Source: Armatimonadota bacterium (lineage in GTDB: Bacteria > Armatimonadota > Hebobacteria > CAIYQO01). From it: DNA of 8,015 bases. The notes under the pieces are model-generated. The model was not told where the DNA came from and made no database searches. It saw only the letters and a program-made list of their open reading frames with translations. The DNA is taken from the NCBI GenBank assembly GCA_022708765.1, contig JAKIYB010000189.1:1-8015 (forward strand). The letters are read 5' to 3'. Below, piece by piece: positions 1 to 5,852 of the stretch (positions are counted from its first letter, which is position 1; each line of letters opens with the position of its first letter). Both the position numbers and the translations under genes were made by a program.

Positions 1-68
1 CCGCTGCCGATAGCTGCGGGCCGCTACCGTCTGCCTGCTCGTTACGCCGGGTCATGACGATTCATTTT

Positions 69-83
69 TCGAGTACGAGCACG
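69..83 (+). repeat. Short GAGTAC/GAGCAC-type repeat, copy 1
   Basis: The 15-mer TCGAGTACGAGCACG lies in the non-coding leader before the first gene. Its near-identical copy (14 of 15 bases) occurs in inverse orientation at 3426-3440. Both sit in intergenic DNA. This may be a small dispersed repeat, but two copies of a low-complexity GAGYAC pattern could arise by chance. Confidence 0.35.
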
Positions 84-159
84 ATGGGATGACACCCGTT
101 CCGCGCCGGAAAAGGGATTCCGCCCCCCGTGCCGAATGTCAGGATAGAGGTATTCTCCC

Positions 160-627
160 ATGCCTATACGACTGCTCTGCCTCATGCTGCTCTTCGGCGC
201 GCTGCTTCCCGCTCTTTCCGCCCAGCGGTTCTATTACACCGGCACCATCAACGGCGCCCTCGCCGTGCAGATGGAGCTGTCATTCGACGGCAATCAGGTC
301 CGGGGGCACTATTTCTACGAGACGGTGGGCGCGGACCTTGACCTGGACGGCAACCGCGTGGGGTCGTCGCTGGCAATGGAGGAGCTGGTGGACGGAAAGG
401 TGACCGGCGGCTTTACCGGCAGGCTCTCCGCCGACCTGCGCGCCATCACCGGCGCCTGGATCAGTCCTGACGGCGCGCGCAAGCTGTCGTTCAGCGCGAC
501 GGCGGTGGCGGAGTATAAGACCGTCACCGTGAAAAGGGCGGGCTACGACCTGTCCGGCAGCTACCCCGTCTTCCTGAACGAGAGCCCGGCGCTGCAGACG
601 CTGACAAGCAGCTTGGCTGGCGGGTAA
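160..627 (+). CDS. Secreted DUF3298/RsiV-like protein, N-terminal part (frameshifted)
   Basis: This frame encodes 155 residues. An N-terminal signal peptide is visible (R4, hydrophobic 5-19, likely cut near A21-Q22); no lipobox cysteine follows, so a secreted rather than lipoprotein form is likely. Residues 23-120 are Gly- and beta-rich (pattern G-x-Y-x-Y ... L-x-G ... E ... G-x-F-x-G ... G-x-W), a module I recall preceding DUF3298 domains in secreted proteins. From about residue 134 (YPVFLNESPALQTL) the DUF4163/PdaC-RsiV-like fold begins, but the frame stops soon after, in mid-domain. The missing remainder continues in the -1 frame at 627, so this looks like the front half of one broken gene. 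The start is supported by AGAGG at 146-150, nine bases before the ATG. Function in the cell is unknown; related domains sense or bind envelope ligands such as lysozyme in RsiV. Confidence 0.8.
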   Translation: MPIRLLCLMLLFGALLPALSAQRFYYTGTINGALAVQMELSFDGNQVRGHYFYETVGADLDLDGNRVGSSLAMEELVDGKVTGGFTGRLSADLRAITGAWISPDGARKLSFSATAVAEYKTVTVKRAGYDLSGSYPVFLNESPALQTLTSSLAGG

Positions 628-1790
628 TGGGGGCGCAGGCGACCTTCCTGAAGGAGGCGGTGCGCGAGCCGGATGTCGAATACTTCGCCGATTTCTCCCA
701 GGAATACGATATCGGTATTGCATACTATCATTCCGAACTGGTCAGCCTGCTCGTCAATGAATACGTGGATGCCGGCGGCGCGCATCCGAACCTGCTTTAC
801 GCCTCCGCGAATTACGATACCTTTGGTGAGAAACCGCAACTGCTGGGATTGCGCTACCTGTTCAGCGCCGAGAACCCGCAGGCGTTGCTTTTCCCGCTGG
901 TGAAGGCCGACCTGGATCGTCAGGCGAAGGCGCGGGGCACGGAGGTGTGGGAATTCTTCACCGCCGAGGATCTGAACGTCTACACGCTGCGCCCCACCGG
1001 CTTCACCTTCTACTTCGCGCCTTATGTCGCCGGGCCGTATGCCGCCGGCCCGTACCAGGTCACGCTGCCCTACCGCGCGGTGATGGCCTCCATCGCCTGG
1101 AGCGGCCCGCTGCCTCTCTTCCAGCGGCTGAGCAGCCCGGGCGCGAAACCCGGCATTGACCCGGTGACGGGCATGGACGCGCCGGAGGCGGCGAAGCTGG
1201 GCATGGACGCCTTCACCGAGCGCTACCTGGAGGCGGTGGGCTTCACTGGCGACAAGGCTACGCCGTGGATGTCGCGCCAGGCGCTGGACACCTATACCGA
1301 GCTCAAACACGCCGATAATGGCCGCCAGGCGAAGACGCTGCCGGCCGCGCGCCAGACGCAGCATGCCCGCGCCCGCGCGGTGATGACGCGCTTGTGGCAG
1401 GAACGCTACGCCCTCGAATGGCTCACCGTCGGCGGCACCATGCTCTACGACTTCGCGGCCACCGATGCCGCCGCGCAGGCCGACGCCCTCGGCAAGCTCA
1501 TTGACGCCCTGCACCAGCCGGAGGCGAAAGACCCCGCCGCCCGCGCGCAGGCCCGCGCCGACCTGGCCGCCGCGCAGGCCGCCGTCGCCTCCCGCCCGAA
1601 AACGCCGCCGGCGGAAGGATTGATGGGCAATCCGGAGGATTACGCCACCCACCTCAACGCCCTCACCCGCGCCGTCGCCGATGCCCACGCCCTCGCCCAG
1701 GAGCTCCCCGACCGCGCCGCCGCCCTCCTCGCCGCCGTCGCGCTGGAGATGGCGAAACCGGTGGATTTTGGACCCGAAGAAGAGGACTGA
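627..1790 (+). CDS. DUF3298 domain protein, C-terminal part (frameshifted continuation)
   Basis: This frame encodes 387 residues whose ATG overlaps the upstream stop (TAATG). Residues 1-50 complete a DUF4163-like domain. GGAHPN at 50-55 is the hallmark joining it to DUF3298, followed by the L-x-D-L-F-like stretch near 75-80 and the signature FYFAPYVAGPYAAGP at 128-142 running into VTLPYRAV. Residues 160-387 are an Ala-rich, mostly helical extension, with possible coiled coil near 278-375, that I do not recognise. There is no signal peptide, so this half alone could not be exported as the family normally is. Codons just upstream in this frame read K-Q-L-G-W-R-V, continuing the domain sequence of the 160 frame. 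I infer one gene of about 540 codons interrupted by a one-base loss, or a sequencing error. Coupled reinitiation at TAATG could still produce this half in the cytoplasm. Confidence 0.8.
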   Translation: MGAQATFLKEAVREPDVEYFADFSQEYDIGIAYYHSELVSLLVNEYVDAGGAHPNLLYASANYDTFGEKPQLLGLRYLFSAENPQALLFPLVKADLDRQAKARGTEVWEFFTAEDLNVYTLRPTGFTFYFAPYVAGPYAAGPYQVTLPYRAVMASIAWSGPLPLFQRLSSPGAKPGIDPVTGMDAPEAAKLGMDAFTERYLEAVGFTGDKATPWMSRQALDTYTELKHADNGRQAKTLPAARQTQHARARAVMTRLWQERYALEWLTVGGTMLYDFAATDAAAQADALGKLIDALHQPEAKDPAARAQARADLAAAQAAVASRPKTPPAEGLMGNPEDYATHLNALTRAVADAHALAQELPDRAAALLAAVALEMAKPVDFGPEEED

Positions 1791-1798
1791 ACGCCGGG

Positions 1799-1828
1799 GT
1801 AACACATGCCCCCGCGGTTGCGTATAAT
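1799..1828 (+). promoter_or_regulatory. Candidate sigma70-type promoter of the PstS-like gene
   Basis: A perfect -10 hexamer TATAAT lies at 1823-1828. GTAACA at 1799-1804 (four of six bases of TTGACA) lies 18 bases upstream. Transcription would start near 1835, giving a leader of about 43 bases with GGGAGG at 1866-1871 before the ATG at 1878. The promoter lies just after the stop of the previous gene, so this gene can be transcribed alone. The -35 is weak. Confidence 0.5.
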
Positions 1829-1877
1829 AGGAAACGGGTATGCCCTGCACAACACTACTCGTCCAGGGAGGAACACT

Positions 1878-2957
1878 ATGCTCGCTCACCGGATCGTCTC
1901 GCTTTATTTTCTCGCCGCGCTGCTCGTCATCGGGGCGGCGGTCTATCTCTTCTGGCCGCGCCCGCCGCTGGCTATTGACCTGCCGGACTACGTGAGTCCC
2001 ATCCCCGGCATCTCGGTGGAAAACTATCCCACGGTGAACGGCTCCACCTCCACCATCCCGCTCAGCGATCTGCTGCTGGCGAAAGCGCTGCAACTGCCGG
2101 CGGAACTGCGCCGCGGCCCGTATGTGGGCGATCCCGAACGCTCGCTGATGGTCACCTTCCCGCGCCATCTGGATATCGAGAAGGTGCGGGCATACGAACA
2201 GAAGCACTGGCGTGTGCGCCACGAAGGCACGCACAAGGCGTATGAGCGTCTTATCGCTGATCCGTTGCGCAAGCGCGGTCCCCGCATGAATCCGGTTGCC
2301 GCCGCGCCCATGTCGGATACAGGCCTCATCCTCGTCGCGCGCGAACCATCCGACGATGAGCTGGCGCTGGCGAAGAAGCACGGCGTAGAGCTGGACGTGC
2401 GGCCCATCGCGCTGGACGCCTTCGTCTTCGTGGTGAACGCGAAGAATGATGTGGAATCACTGACGCTGGACGATATCCGCCAGATTTACACGGACAAAAT
2501 CGTGGACTGGCGGCAGGTGGGCGCGAAAACGGGGAATATTCAGCCCTTCACGCGCAACGCCAACTCCGGCAGCCAGGAGTTAATGGAGAAGCTGGTGCTG
2601 CAGGGAGTAAAAATCCCCAACCACCAGGACCGCATGCAGATGACAATGATTGACATCCTCGACCGCGTGGCGAACGAGCCAAACGCTATCGGCTACTCGG
2701 TTTTCTACTACGAGTCCATCATGGCCCCCAACGCGAAGAACCGGCTGGTGGCCATTGACGGCATCCAGCCCACCGCCGAATCCATCGCCGACGGCAGCTA
2801 CCCGCTGGTGGAGCCCGTCTACGCCGTCATCCGCGGCGACGCCGCCCCCGACAGCCCGGAGCGCCGCCTGCGCGACTGGCTGCTGAGTTCCAACGGCCAG
2901 CAGCTCATCCGCCAGAGCGGGTATATCCCGATGATCGCCTCGCGGTCGGGGGAGTAG
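1878..2957 (+). CDS. Membrane-anchored PstS-like phosphate-binding protein
   Basis: This gene encodes 359 residues. Residues 6-26 are one hydrophobic segment followed by WPRPP, giving an uncleaved signal anchor or signal peptide with the binding domain outside the membrane; no lipobox cysteine is present. The rest matches the PBP-like PstS family: NGSTSTIPL at 54-62 (anion-binding loop), ILVAREPSDDEL at 151-162, PIALDAFVFVVN at 176-187, LTLDDIRQIY at 195-204 with IVDWRQVG at 208-215, and RNANSGSQE at 226-234, where the Arg and SGS motif would grip phosphate. The usual IYTGK is IYTDK here. I chose ATG 1878 over the upstream in-frame ATG at 1806 because GGGAGG precedes it by six bases, the TATAAT lies upstream, and the extra 24 residues would spoil the signal anchor. 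No pstCAB genes adjoin it, so it may be an orphan binding protein, a sensor, or part of a scattered pst set. Phosphate specificity is inferred. Confidence 0.85.
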   Translation: MLAHRIVSLYFLAALLVIGAAVYLFWPRPPLAIDLPDYVSPIPGISVENYPTVNGSTSTIPLSDLLLAKALQLPAELRRGPYVGDPERSLMVTFPRHLDIEKVRAYEQKHWRVRHEGTHKAYERLIADPLRKRGPRMNPVAAAPMSDTGLILVAREPSDDELALAKKHGVELDVRPIALDAFVFVVNAKNDVESLTLDDIRQIYTDKIVDWRQVGAKTGNIQPFTRNANSGSQELMEKLVLQGVKIPNHQDRMQMTMIDILDRVANEPNAIGYSVFYYESIMAPNAKNRLVAIDGIQPTAESIADGSYPLVEPVYAVIRGDAAPDSPERRLRDWLLSSNGQQLIRQSGYIPMIASRSGE

Positions 2958-3044
2958 TGACATCCTTCGACATGTCCGTCCGGCTCCTTTTCCGCGACTT
3001 TTGCAAACAAATTTTCCAGTTCGCCATTGACAAACAAGCGTTTC

Positions 3045-3156
3045 GGCGCTATGCTGCTGCTCGTACCGTGACAATAGCATAGCGCCAGCACGGGGACTGT
3101 CCCCAGCCGAAGGAATACGACCGCATCGGGGGTCTTCCCCGTGCTTTCTGCAGAAA
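3045..3156. repeat. Compound inverted-repeat element (two hairpins plus a palindrome)
   Basis: Three perfect symmetrical units stand end to end. GGCGCTATGCT at 3045-3055 pairs with AGCATAGCGCC at 3076-3086 (11 base pairs, 20-base loop). GCACGGGGA at 3088-3096 pairs with TCCCCGTGC at 3136-3144 (9 base pairs). TTTCTGCAGAAA at 3145-3156 is a 12-base palindrome. Inside the second unit, GGGGACTGTCCCC at 3092-3104 and CGGGG/CCCCG at 3127-3141 can instead form local hairpins that exclude the outer stem. No U-tract follows either hairpin, so a simple terminator is unlikely. A REP- or MITE-like repeat, or a structured RNA, fits better. Confidence 0.6.
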
Positions 3157-3235
3157 CACAATCTTTTATTTTCTCGGCAACCGGCCGCATGCCTGCTGGT
3201 GTGTAGTAGCGCCGCAGCCTCAGCAAGGCGCGTCC

Positions 3236-3284
3236 GACCAGGCGCCCTGGTCGTAATTCTCCACCAAAGCCCCGTTCACGGGGC
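3236..3284. repeat. Pair of GC-rich hairpins
   Basis: GACCAGG at 3236-3242 pairs with CCTGGTC at 3246-3252 around a three-base loop. GCCCCG at 3269-3274 pairs with CGGGGC at 3279-3284 around the tetraloop TTCA. Read on the - strand the second hairpin is followed by only three T residues, too few for a convincing terminator. Confidence 0.45.
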
Positions 3285-3337
3285 GTCGTTCGGTAGCTCG
3301 GTTCTTTAGGATCGAGCGGGTAGCCGACGATCTGATA

Positions 3338-3416
3338 GGGGGTGATGAGACCGTTCCCCCCATTTCGCGAAAATGCACAAAAACAGGGGGTAATGATGGG
3401 GGGTAACGGGGGGTAA
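3338..3416 (+). repeat. G-tract region with three GGGGGTAA repeats
   Basis: GGGGGTAA occurs at 3386-3393, 3399-3406 and 3409-3416, and a fourth G5 tract lies at 3338-3342. A C6 run at 3356-3361 could pair with the G tracts, and a 10-base palindrome TTTCGCGAAA lies between at 3363-3372. The four G-runs give potential for a G-quadruplex on the + strand, though one loop would be long. Confidence 0.5.
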
Positions 3417-3425
3417 TTCCCAATC

Positions 3426-3440
3426 CGTGCTCGTGCTCGA
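3426..3440 (-). repeat. Short GAGTAC/GAGCAC-type repeat, copy 2 (inverse)
   Basis: Read on the - strand this is TCGAGCACGAGCACG, differing at one base from the copy at 69-83. It contains a tandem GAGCAC doublet. Confidence 0.35.
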
Positions 3441-3486
3441 CGGGAATGCTTCCCCCCTCGTGGTGCATGCGCGACATGCGGGAGGG

Positions 3487-3513
3487 TGATACAATCTACC
3501 CAATTCCTGGGTA
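3487..3513 (+). promoter_or_regulatory. Candidate extended -10 promoter with inverted repeat at the start point
   Basis: TGATACAAT at 3487-3495 is an extended -10 (TG-n-TACAAT, five of six bases of TATAAT); no good -35 is visible, which such promoters can tolerate. Immediately downstream, TACCCA at 3497-3502 and TGGGTA at 3508-3513 form a perfect inverted repeat across the expected start point near 3502. That placement suits an operator, or a small hairpin at the RNA 5' end. The transcript would lead into the sigma factor gene about 100 bases on. Confidence 0.4.
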
Positions 3514-3540
3514 TTCTCCTTCTGGTACGCGCGGCTGACA

Positions 3541-3547
3541 GGAACTT
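3541..3547 (+). promoter_or_regulatory. GGAACTT, candidate ECF-type -35 element
   Basis: GGAACTT is identical to the -35 consensus of sigma-E-type ECF promoters and lies 53 bases before the sigma factor start. Such sigma factors often drive their own genes. No clear matching -10 lies 16-17 bases downstream (the stretch there reads CACAATG), so the site is uncertain. Confidence 0.3.
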
Positions 3548-3599
3548 GACCTCCCGCGTGGAACACAATGCAGTGGGACGGTAATGATCCTTGGCCTCG

Positions 3600-4205
3600 A
3601 TGGCCCACCCGGTTCAGCATGAAGACGCGCTCATTCGCCGCGCCGCGCAGGGCGACGCGGCGGCGTTCGACTGCCTGGTGGAGCAGTTCACCCCGCGCGT
3701 CTACGCCCTCGCTTACCGCATGATCGGCAACGCCGAGGACGCCCAGGACATCGCGCAGGAGGCCTTCGTGCGCGTCTACCACGCCCTGCCGCGCTATAAA
3801 GGCGAGGCCGCTTTCTCCACCTGGCTTTATCGCATCGTCACCAATGTCTGTTACGACGAACTGAAGCGCCGTCGCCGCCGCCCCGCCCCCTTTACCGACA
3901 TGGAGAGCGACGACGGCGATTCGCGCGTGGAGACGCTGGCCGGCGGCGAAAGCCCGGAGGAGGCCGCCCTGCGCCTGGAGCGTCAGCGTGCCGTACAGGC
4001 CGCCATCGCGACGCTTCCCGAGCATTTTCGCCTGGTGCTGGTGCTCTATGACCTGCAGGGCTGCAGCTACCAGGAGATCGCCGATATCCTGAAGCAGAAC
4101 GTCGGCACGGTGAAATCGCGCCTGAACCGCGCCCGCAATTTGCTGCGCGAAAAATTACAGGACCAGCGGGAACTTTTCCCCGCCGGGGGCAGTCCGACTA
4201 GTTGA
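3600..4205 (+). CDS. RNA polymerase ECF sigma factor, sigma-E (RpoE) type
   Basis: This protein of 201 residues directs RNA polymerase to stress or envelope promoters. Sigma region 2 spans about 22-94: the core-binding part is DAQDIAQEAFVRVY at 47-60 and the -10 recognition helix is FSTWLYRIVTNVCYDELKRR at 72-91, ending in a run of six Arg. A loose acidic linker covers 98-120. Sigma region 4 spans about 132-187, with the helix-turn-helix in GCSYQEIADILKQNVGTVKSR at 154-174 that reads the -35. Length and order match sigma-E-like ECF factors, with no C-terminal extension. The start is uncertain: a TTG at 3591 would add three residues, and neither codon has a strong ribosome site. The anti-sigma gene begins 35 bases after the stop, so the two are surely one transcription unit. 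GGAACTT upstream hints at autoregulation. Confidence 0.95.
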   Translation: MAHPVQHEDALIRRAAQGDAAAFDCLVEQFTPRVYALAYRMIGNAEDAQDIAQEAFVRVYHALPRYKGEAAFSTWLYRIVTNVCYDELKRRRRRPAPFTDMESDDGDSRVETLAGGESPEEAALRLERQRAVQAAIATLPEHFRLVLVLYDLQGCSYQEIADILKQNVGTVKSRLNRARNLLREKLQDQRELFPAGGSPTS

Positions 4206-4240
4206 GACGGGTGGGAAGGCCATCCGTGAAGAGATGCATG

Positions 4241-5566
4241 ATGACACGCCGTCACGTTGACGAGTTCTATACCGCGTATCTGGAAGGCAGCCTGCCGGAG
4301 GAGGCCCGCCGCCGGGTAGACGCGCATCTGGCCGAGTGTCCCCGCTGCGCCGCCGGGCTGGAGGAGATGCGGGGGCTGGTGGATGCGCTGCGCGACCTGC
4401 CCGCGCCGGACGCGCCGGAGAACATGGCGGCGATGGTGCGCGAGCGGCTGACACGCAAGGCGCCGCGGCCGCTGTGGCCGGCCTGGGCCACCGCCGGCGC
4501 GCTGGCTGCCGCCATCGTCGTCGCGCTGGCGGCGCCGATCTGGCAGCGCGGCACGGAGATGGCGAAGACGCCCGACGCGCCCGTCACCACCGAAAGCACG
4601 GGCGACACGCGGCAAGAACTCCTGAAGGACGCAACGCTGGACGCGGACGCAAAAACGCTGACAAAACCCGCGCCGCCGCAACCGGCAACCGGCACGGCGC
4701 CCGTGACCATCGCGAAAGATCCCTTCGCCGGCGGCAGGATGACGCCGCCCCCGCCCGCGCCGGTCATCGCGCCGAAGCCCCGGGGTACCCGCACCGCGGA
4801 GCCGATACCCTCGCCGGCTATGGCGACGGATGGCATGATGATGGCGGACAGCGCGGAGCCGAAAGACGACCGCGCGCCGATGAATGACGATGAAGGAGCC
4901 GGATTCGCCGCTACGACGCGCAGCGCGAAGAGCGCGGCAGGCCAGGTGGGCATATCCGCGGCAGGCGGCGCCATGAAGGGCGCGGACGCCAACATGGAAG
5001 CCCAGACGGCTGCCGCGCCGCCCACGGCCGGCCTGCCGAAAGTCGCGCCCAGCCCGGCGGCGGTGATGCTCAACGAGGCGAGGCCCGCCGACGATGCCCT
5101 GGCCACGCCGCTGCCGCTGCGCGCCGCTCTCATTAATGGCGCGAAGATGCAACTGCGGATGACGGCGACGGAAGCCGGTTCGTTGCGCGTCACCGAAGGT
5201 AAGACTGAGCGCCTGTACGGCGTGAAGCCGCCGGAAACGGTGGTCACGCTGGATGCCACCGCCGGCGCGACGTACCAGCTCTCGCTGACTACCGGCGCGA
5301 CTACCACCGACTTCTACCTGCTGACACCGAGCCGCCCCCTGGCGAAGCCCACCGGCGCGCCCGCCGGCAAAGCGCTGCCCGCGCTGGAAGCGCTGCGCGG
5401 CTGGACCGACGTCAGCGGTTACGCGCTGCTCGCGCCGAATGGCCTGGTGAAGGGCGAGGCGACGCTGTCCGCCTTCACCCTTGACGCCCTGCAGACCTAT
5501 GCCGCCGCGCGGGACGCCCGCGCCACGCTGGACGGCGGGGTGGCTACGCTGGCCCCGAAGAAATAG
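4241..5566 (+). CDS. Zinc-finger (ZAS) transmembrane anti-sigma factor with long extracytoplasmic region
   Basis: This protein of 441 residues should hold the preceding sigma factor at the membrane. Residues 1-55 are a zf-HC2/ZAS anti-sigma domain: H5 upstream and H29-x3-C33-x2-C36 (HLAECPRC) form the usual zinc site, followed by helices that clamp the sigma factor. One membrane span covers about 78-100. Residues 105-285 are a Pro/Ala/Thr-rich, probably unstructured stretch with Met-rich patches near 194-201. Residues 290-441 look folded and beta-rich, with alternating Thr/Val strands and a short helical end; I do not recognise the domain. Most family members are 80-250 residues, so the outside half is unusually large and could be the sensor. 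I chose ATG 4241 because GAAGAGA sits seven bases upstream; ATG 4238 is equally possible, and the TTG at 4202 would overlap the sigma gene. Confidence 0.88.
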   Translation: MTRRHVDEFYTAYLEGSLPEEARRRVDAHLAECPRCAAGLEEMRGLVDALRDLPAPDAPENMAAMVRERLTRKAPRPLWPAWATAGALAAAIVVALAAPIWQRGTEMAKTPDAPVTTESTGDTRQELLKDATLDADAKTLTKPAPPQPATGTAPVTIAKDPFAGGRMTPPPPAPVIAPKPRGTRTAEPIPSPAMATDGMMMADSAEPKDDRAPMNDDEGAGFAATTRSAKSAAGQVGISAAGGAMKGADANMEAQTAAAPPTAGLPKVAPSPAAVMLNEARPADDALATPLPLRAALINGAKMQLRMTATEAGSLRVTEGKTERLYGVKPPETVVTLDATAGATYQLSLTTGATTTDFYLLTPSRPLAKPTGAPAGKALPALEALRGWTDVSGYALLAPNGLVKGEATLSAFTLDALQTYAAARDARATLDGGVATLAPKK

Positions 5567-5585
5567 CCGCCAGCAATCCGTCCTG

Positions 5586-5615
5586 TTGCTCGATTTATCA
5601 AGTAGATGTTAAACT
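5586..5615 (+). promoter_or_regulatory. Weak candidate promoter in the spacer after the anti-sigma gene
   Basis: TTGCTC at 5586-5591 and TAAACT at 5610-5615 are 18 bases apart, each matching four of six consensus bases. The surrounding DNA is A/T-richer than the flanking genes. It could serve the small frame at 5698 or the methyltransferase. Confidence 0.22.
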
Positions 5616-5697
5616 ATCCGCACATCATGGAATACTGACCATAGCAAGCGAACGCCAGACAGGCCCGCTCCAGCCTATTCAATGTGAGGTGGCACTG

Positions 5698-5796
5698 GTG
5701 ATAGCAGTCACGGCAAAAACGACGGTGATGTTGATATTGTCCTTCGTGGCGACGATGGTGTTGCTCTACAGCGACATCCTCGTGAGCATTCCGTAA
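5698..5796 (+). CDS. Possible small membrane peptide, 32 residues
   Basis: A GTG-started frame encodes 32 residues: a short N-terminus with K7, then a strongly hydrophobic stretch from about 10 to 24 (VMLILSFVATMVLLY) and a short tail ending SIP. GAGGTGG at 5686-5692 is a good ribosome site five bases before the GTG. The frame lies in the spacer between the anti-sigma and methyltransferase genes and ends 56 bases before the latter. No family is recognised. The reading frame stays open upstream to the end of the anti-sigma gene, so chance cannot be excluded, though a ribosome site and a single membrane span together favour a real small protein. Confidence 0.35.
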   Translation: MIAVTAKTTVMLILSFVATMVLLYSDILVSIP

Positions 5797-5852
5797 CGGG
5801 ACAGCTTTCGCGACGGAGAAGGAATCCACGACTCGGCAGCCAATAACAGGGT

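Larger units (their letters stand above)
2958..3590. other. Long structured intergenic region without a convincing gene
   Basis: These 633 bases separate the PstS-like gene from the sigma factor. Open frames occur only on the - strand, lack a plausible ribosome site and recognisable domains, and one runs into the PstS-like gene. The region has a left block of nested hairpins and palindromes (3045-3156), two GC-rich hairpins (3236-3284), a G-tract stretch (3338-3416), a short repeat inverse to one at 69-83, a GGGAA/TTCCC hairpin at 3442-3454, and candidate promoters at 3487-3547. Its base composition is less uniform than the flanking genes, with A/T-rich patches near 3000-3035 and 3150-3175. 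It could be a decayed or non-autonomous mobile element, an untranslated RNA, or both. Confidence 0.6.

Noticed and set aside
1..57. Possible end of an upstream + strand gene (18 codons to TGA at 55-57) or start of a divergent gene (ATG at 55 on the - strand)
   Set aside because: Both frames are too short to judge, and no ribosome site supports the divergent start.
561..2381. Very long - strand open frame of 606 codons
   Set aside because: It lies opposite two genes with clear family motifs (DUF3298, PstS-like), is Arg/Gly/Ala-rich as expected for the antisense of high-GC genes, and has no domain or ribosome site.
3045..3086. Rho-independent terminator for the PstS-like gene
   Set aside because: The stem is perfect, but the loop is 20 bases and no T-tract follows on either strand.
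3386..3416. CRISPR-like array from the spaced GGGGGTAA units
   Set aside because: The units are 8 bases long at irregular short spacing, far from repeat-spacer dimensions, and no cas gene is present.
2819..3568. - strand open frame of 249 codons across the intergenic region, with protein-like stretches
   Set aside because: It overlaps the end of the PstS-like gene, begins at TTG without a ribosome site and matches no family I know. Parts are simply translations of the hairpin repeats. A BLASTX search could revive it as a degraded gene.
4336..4887. Alternate-frame + strand open frame inside the anti-sigma gene
   Set aside because: It has Arg/Gly/Ala-rich shadow composition, while the anti-sigma frame has the zinc motif and membrane span.
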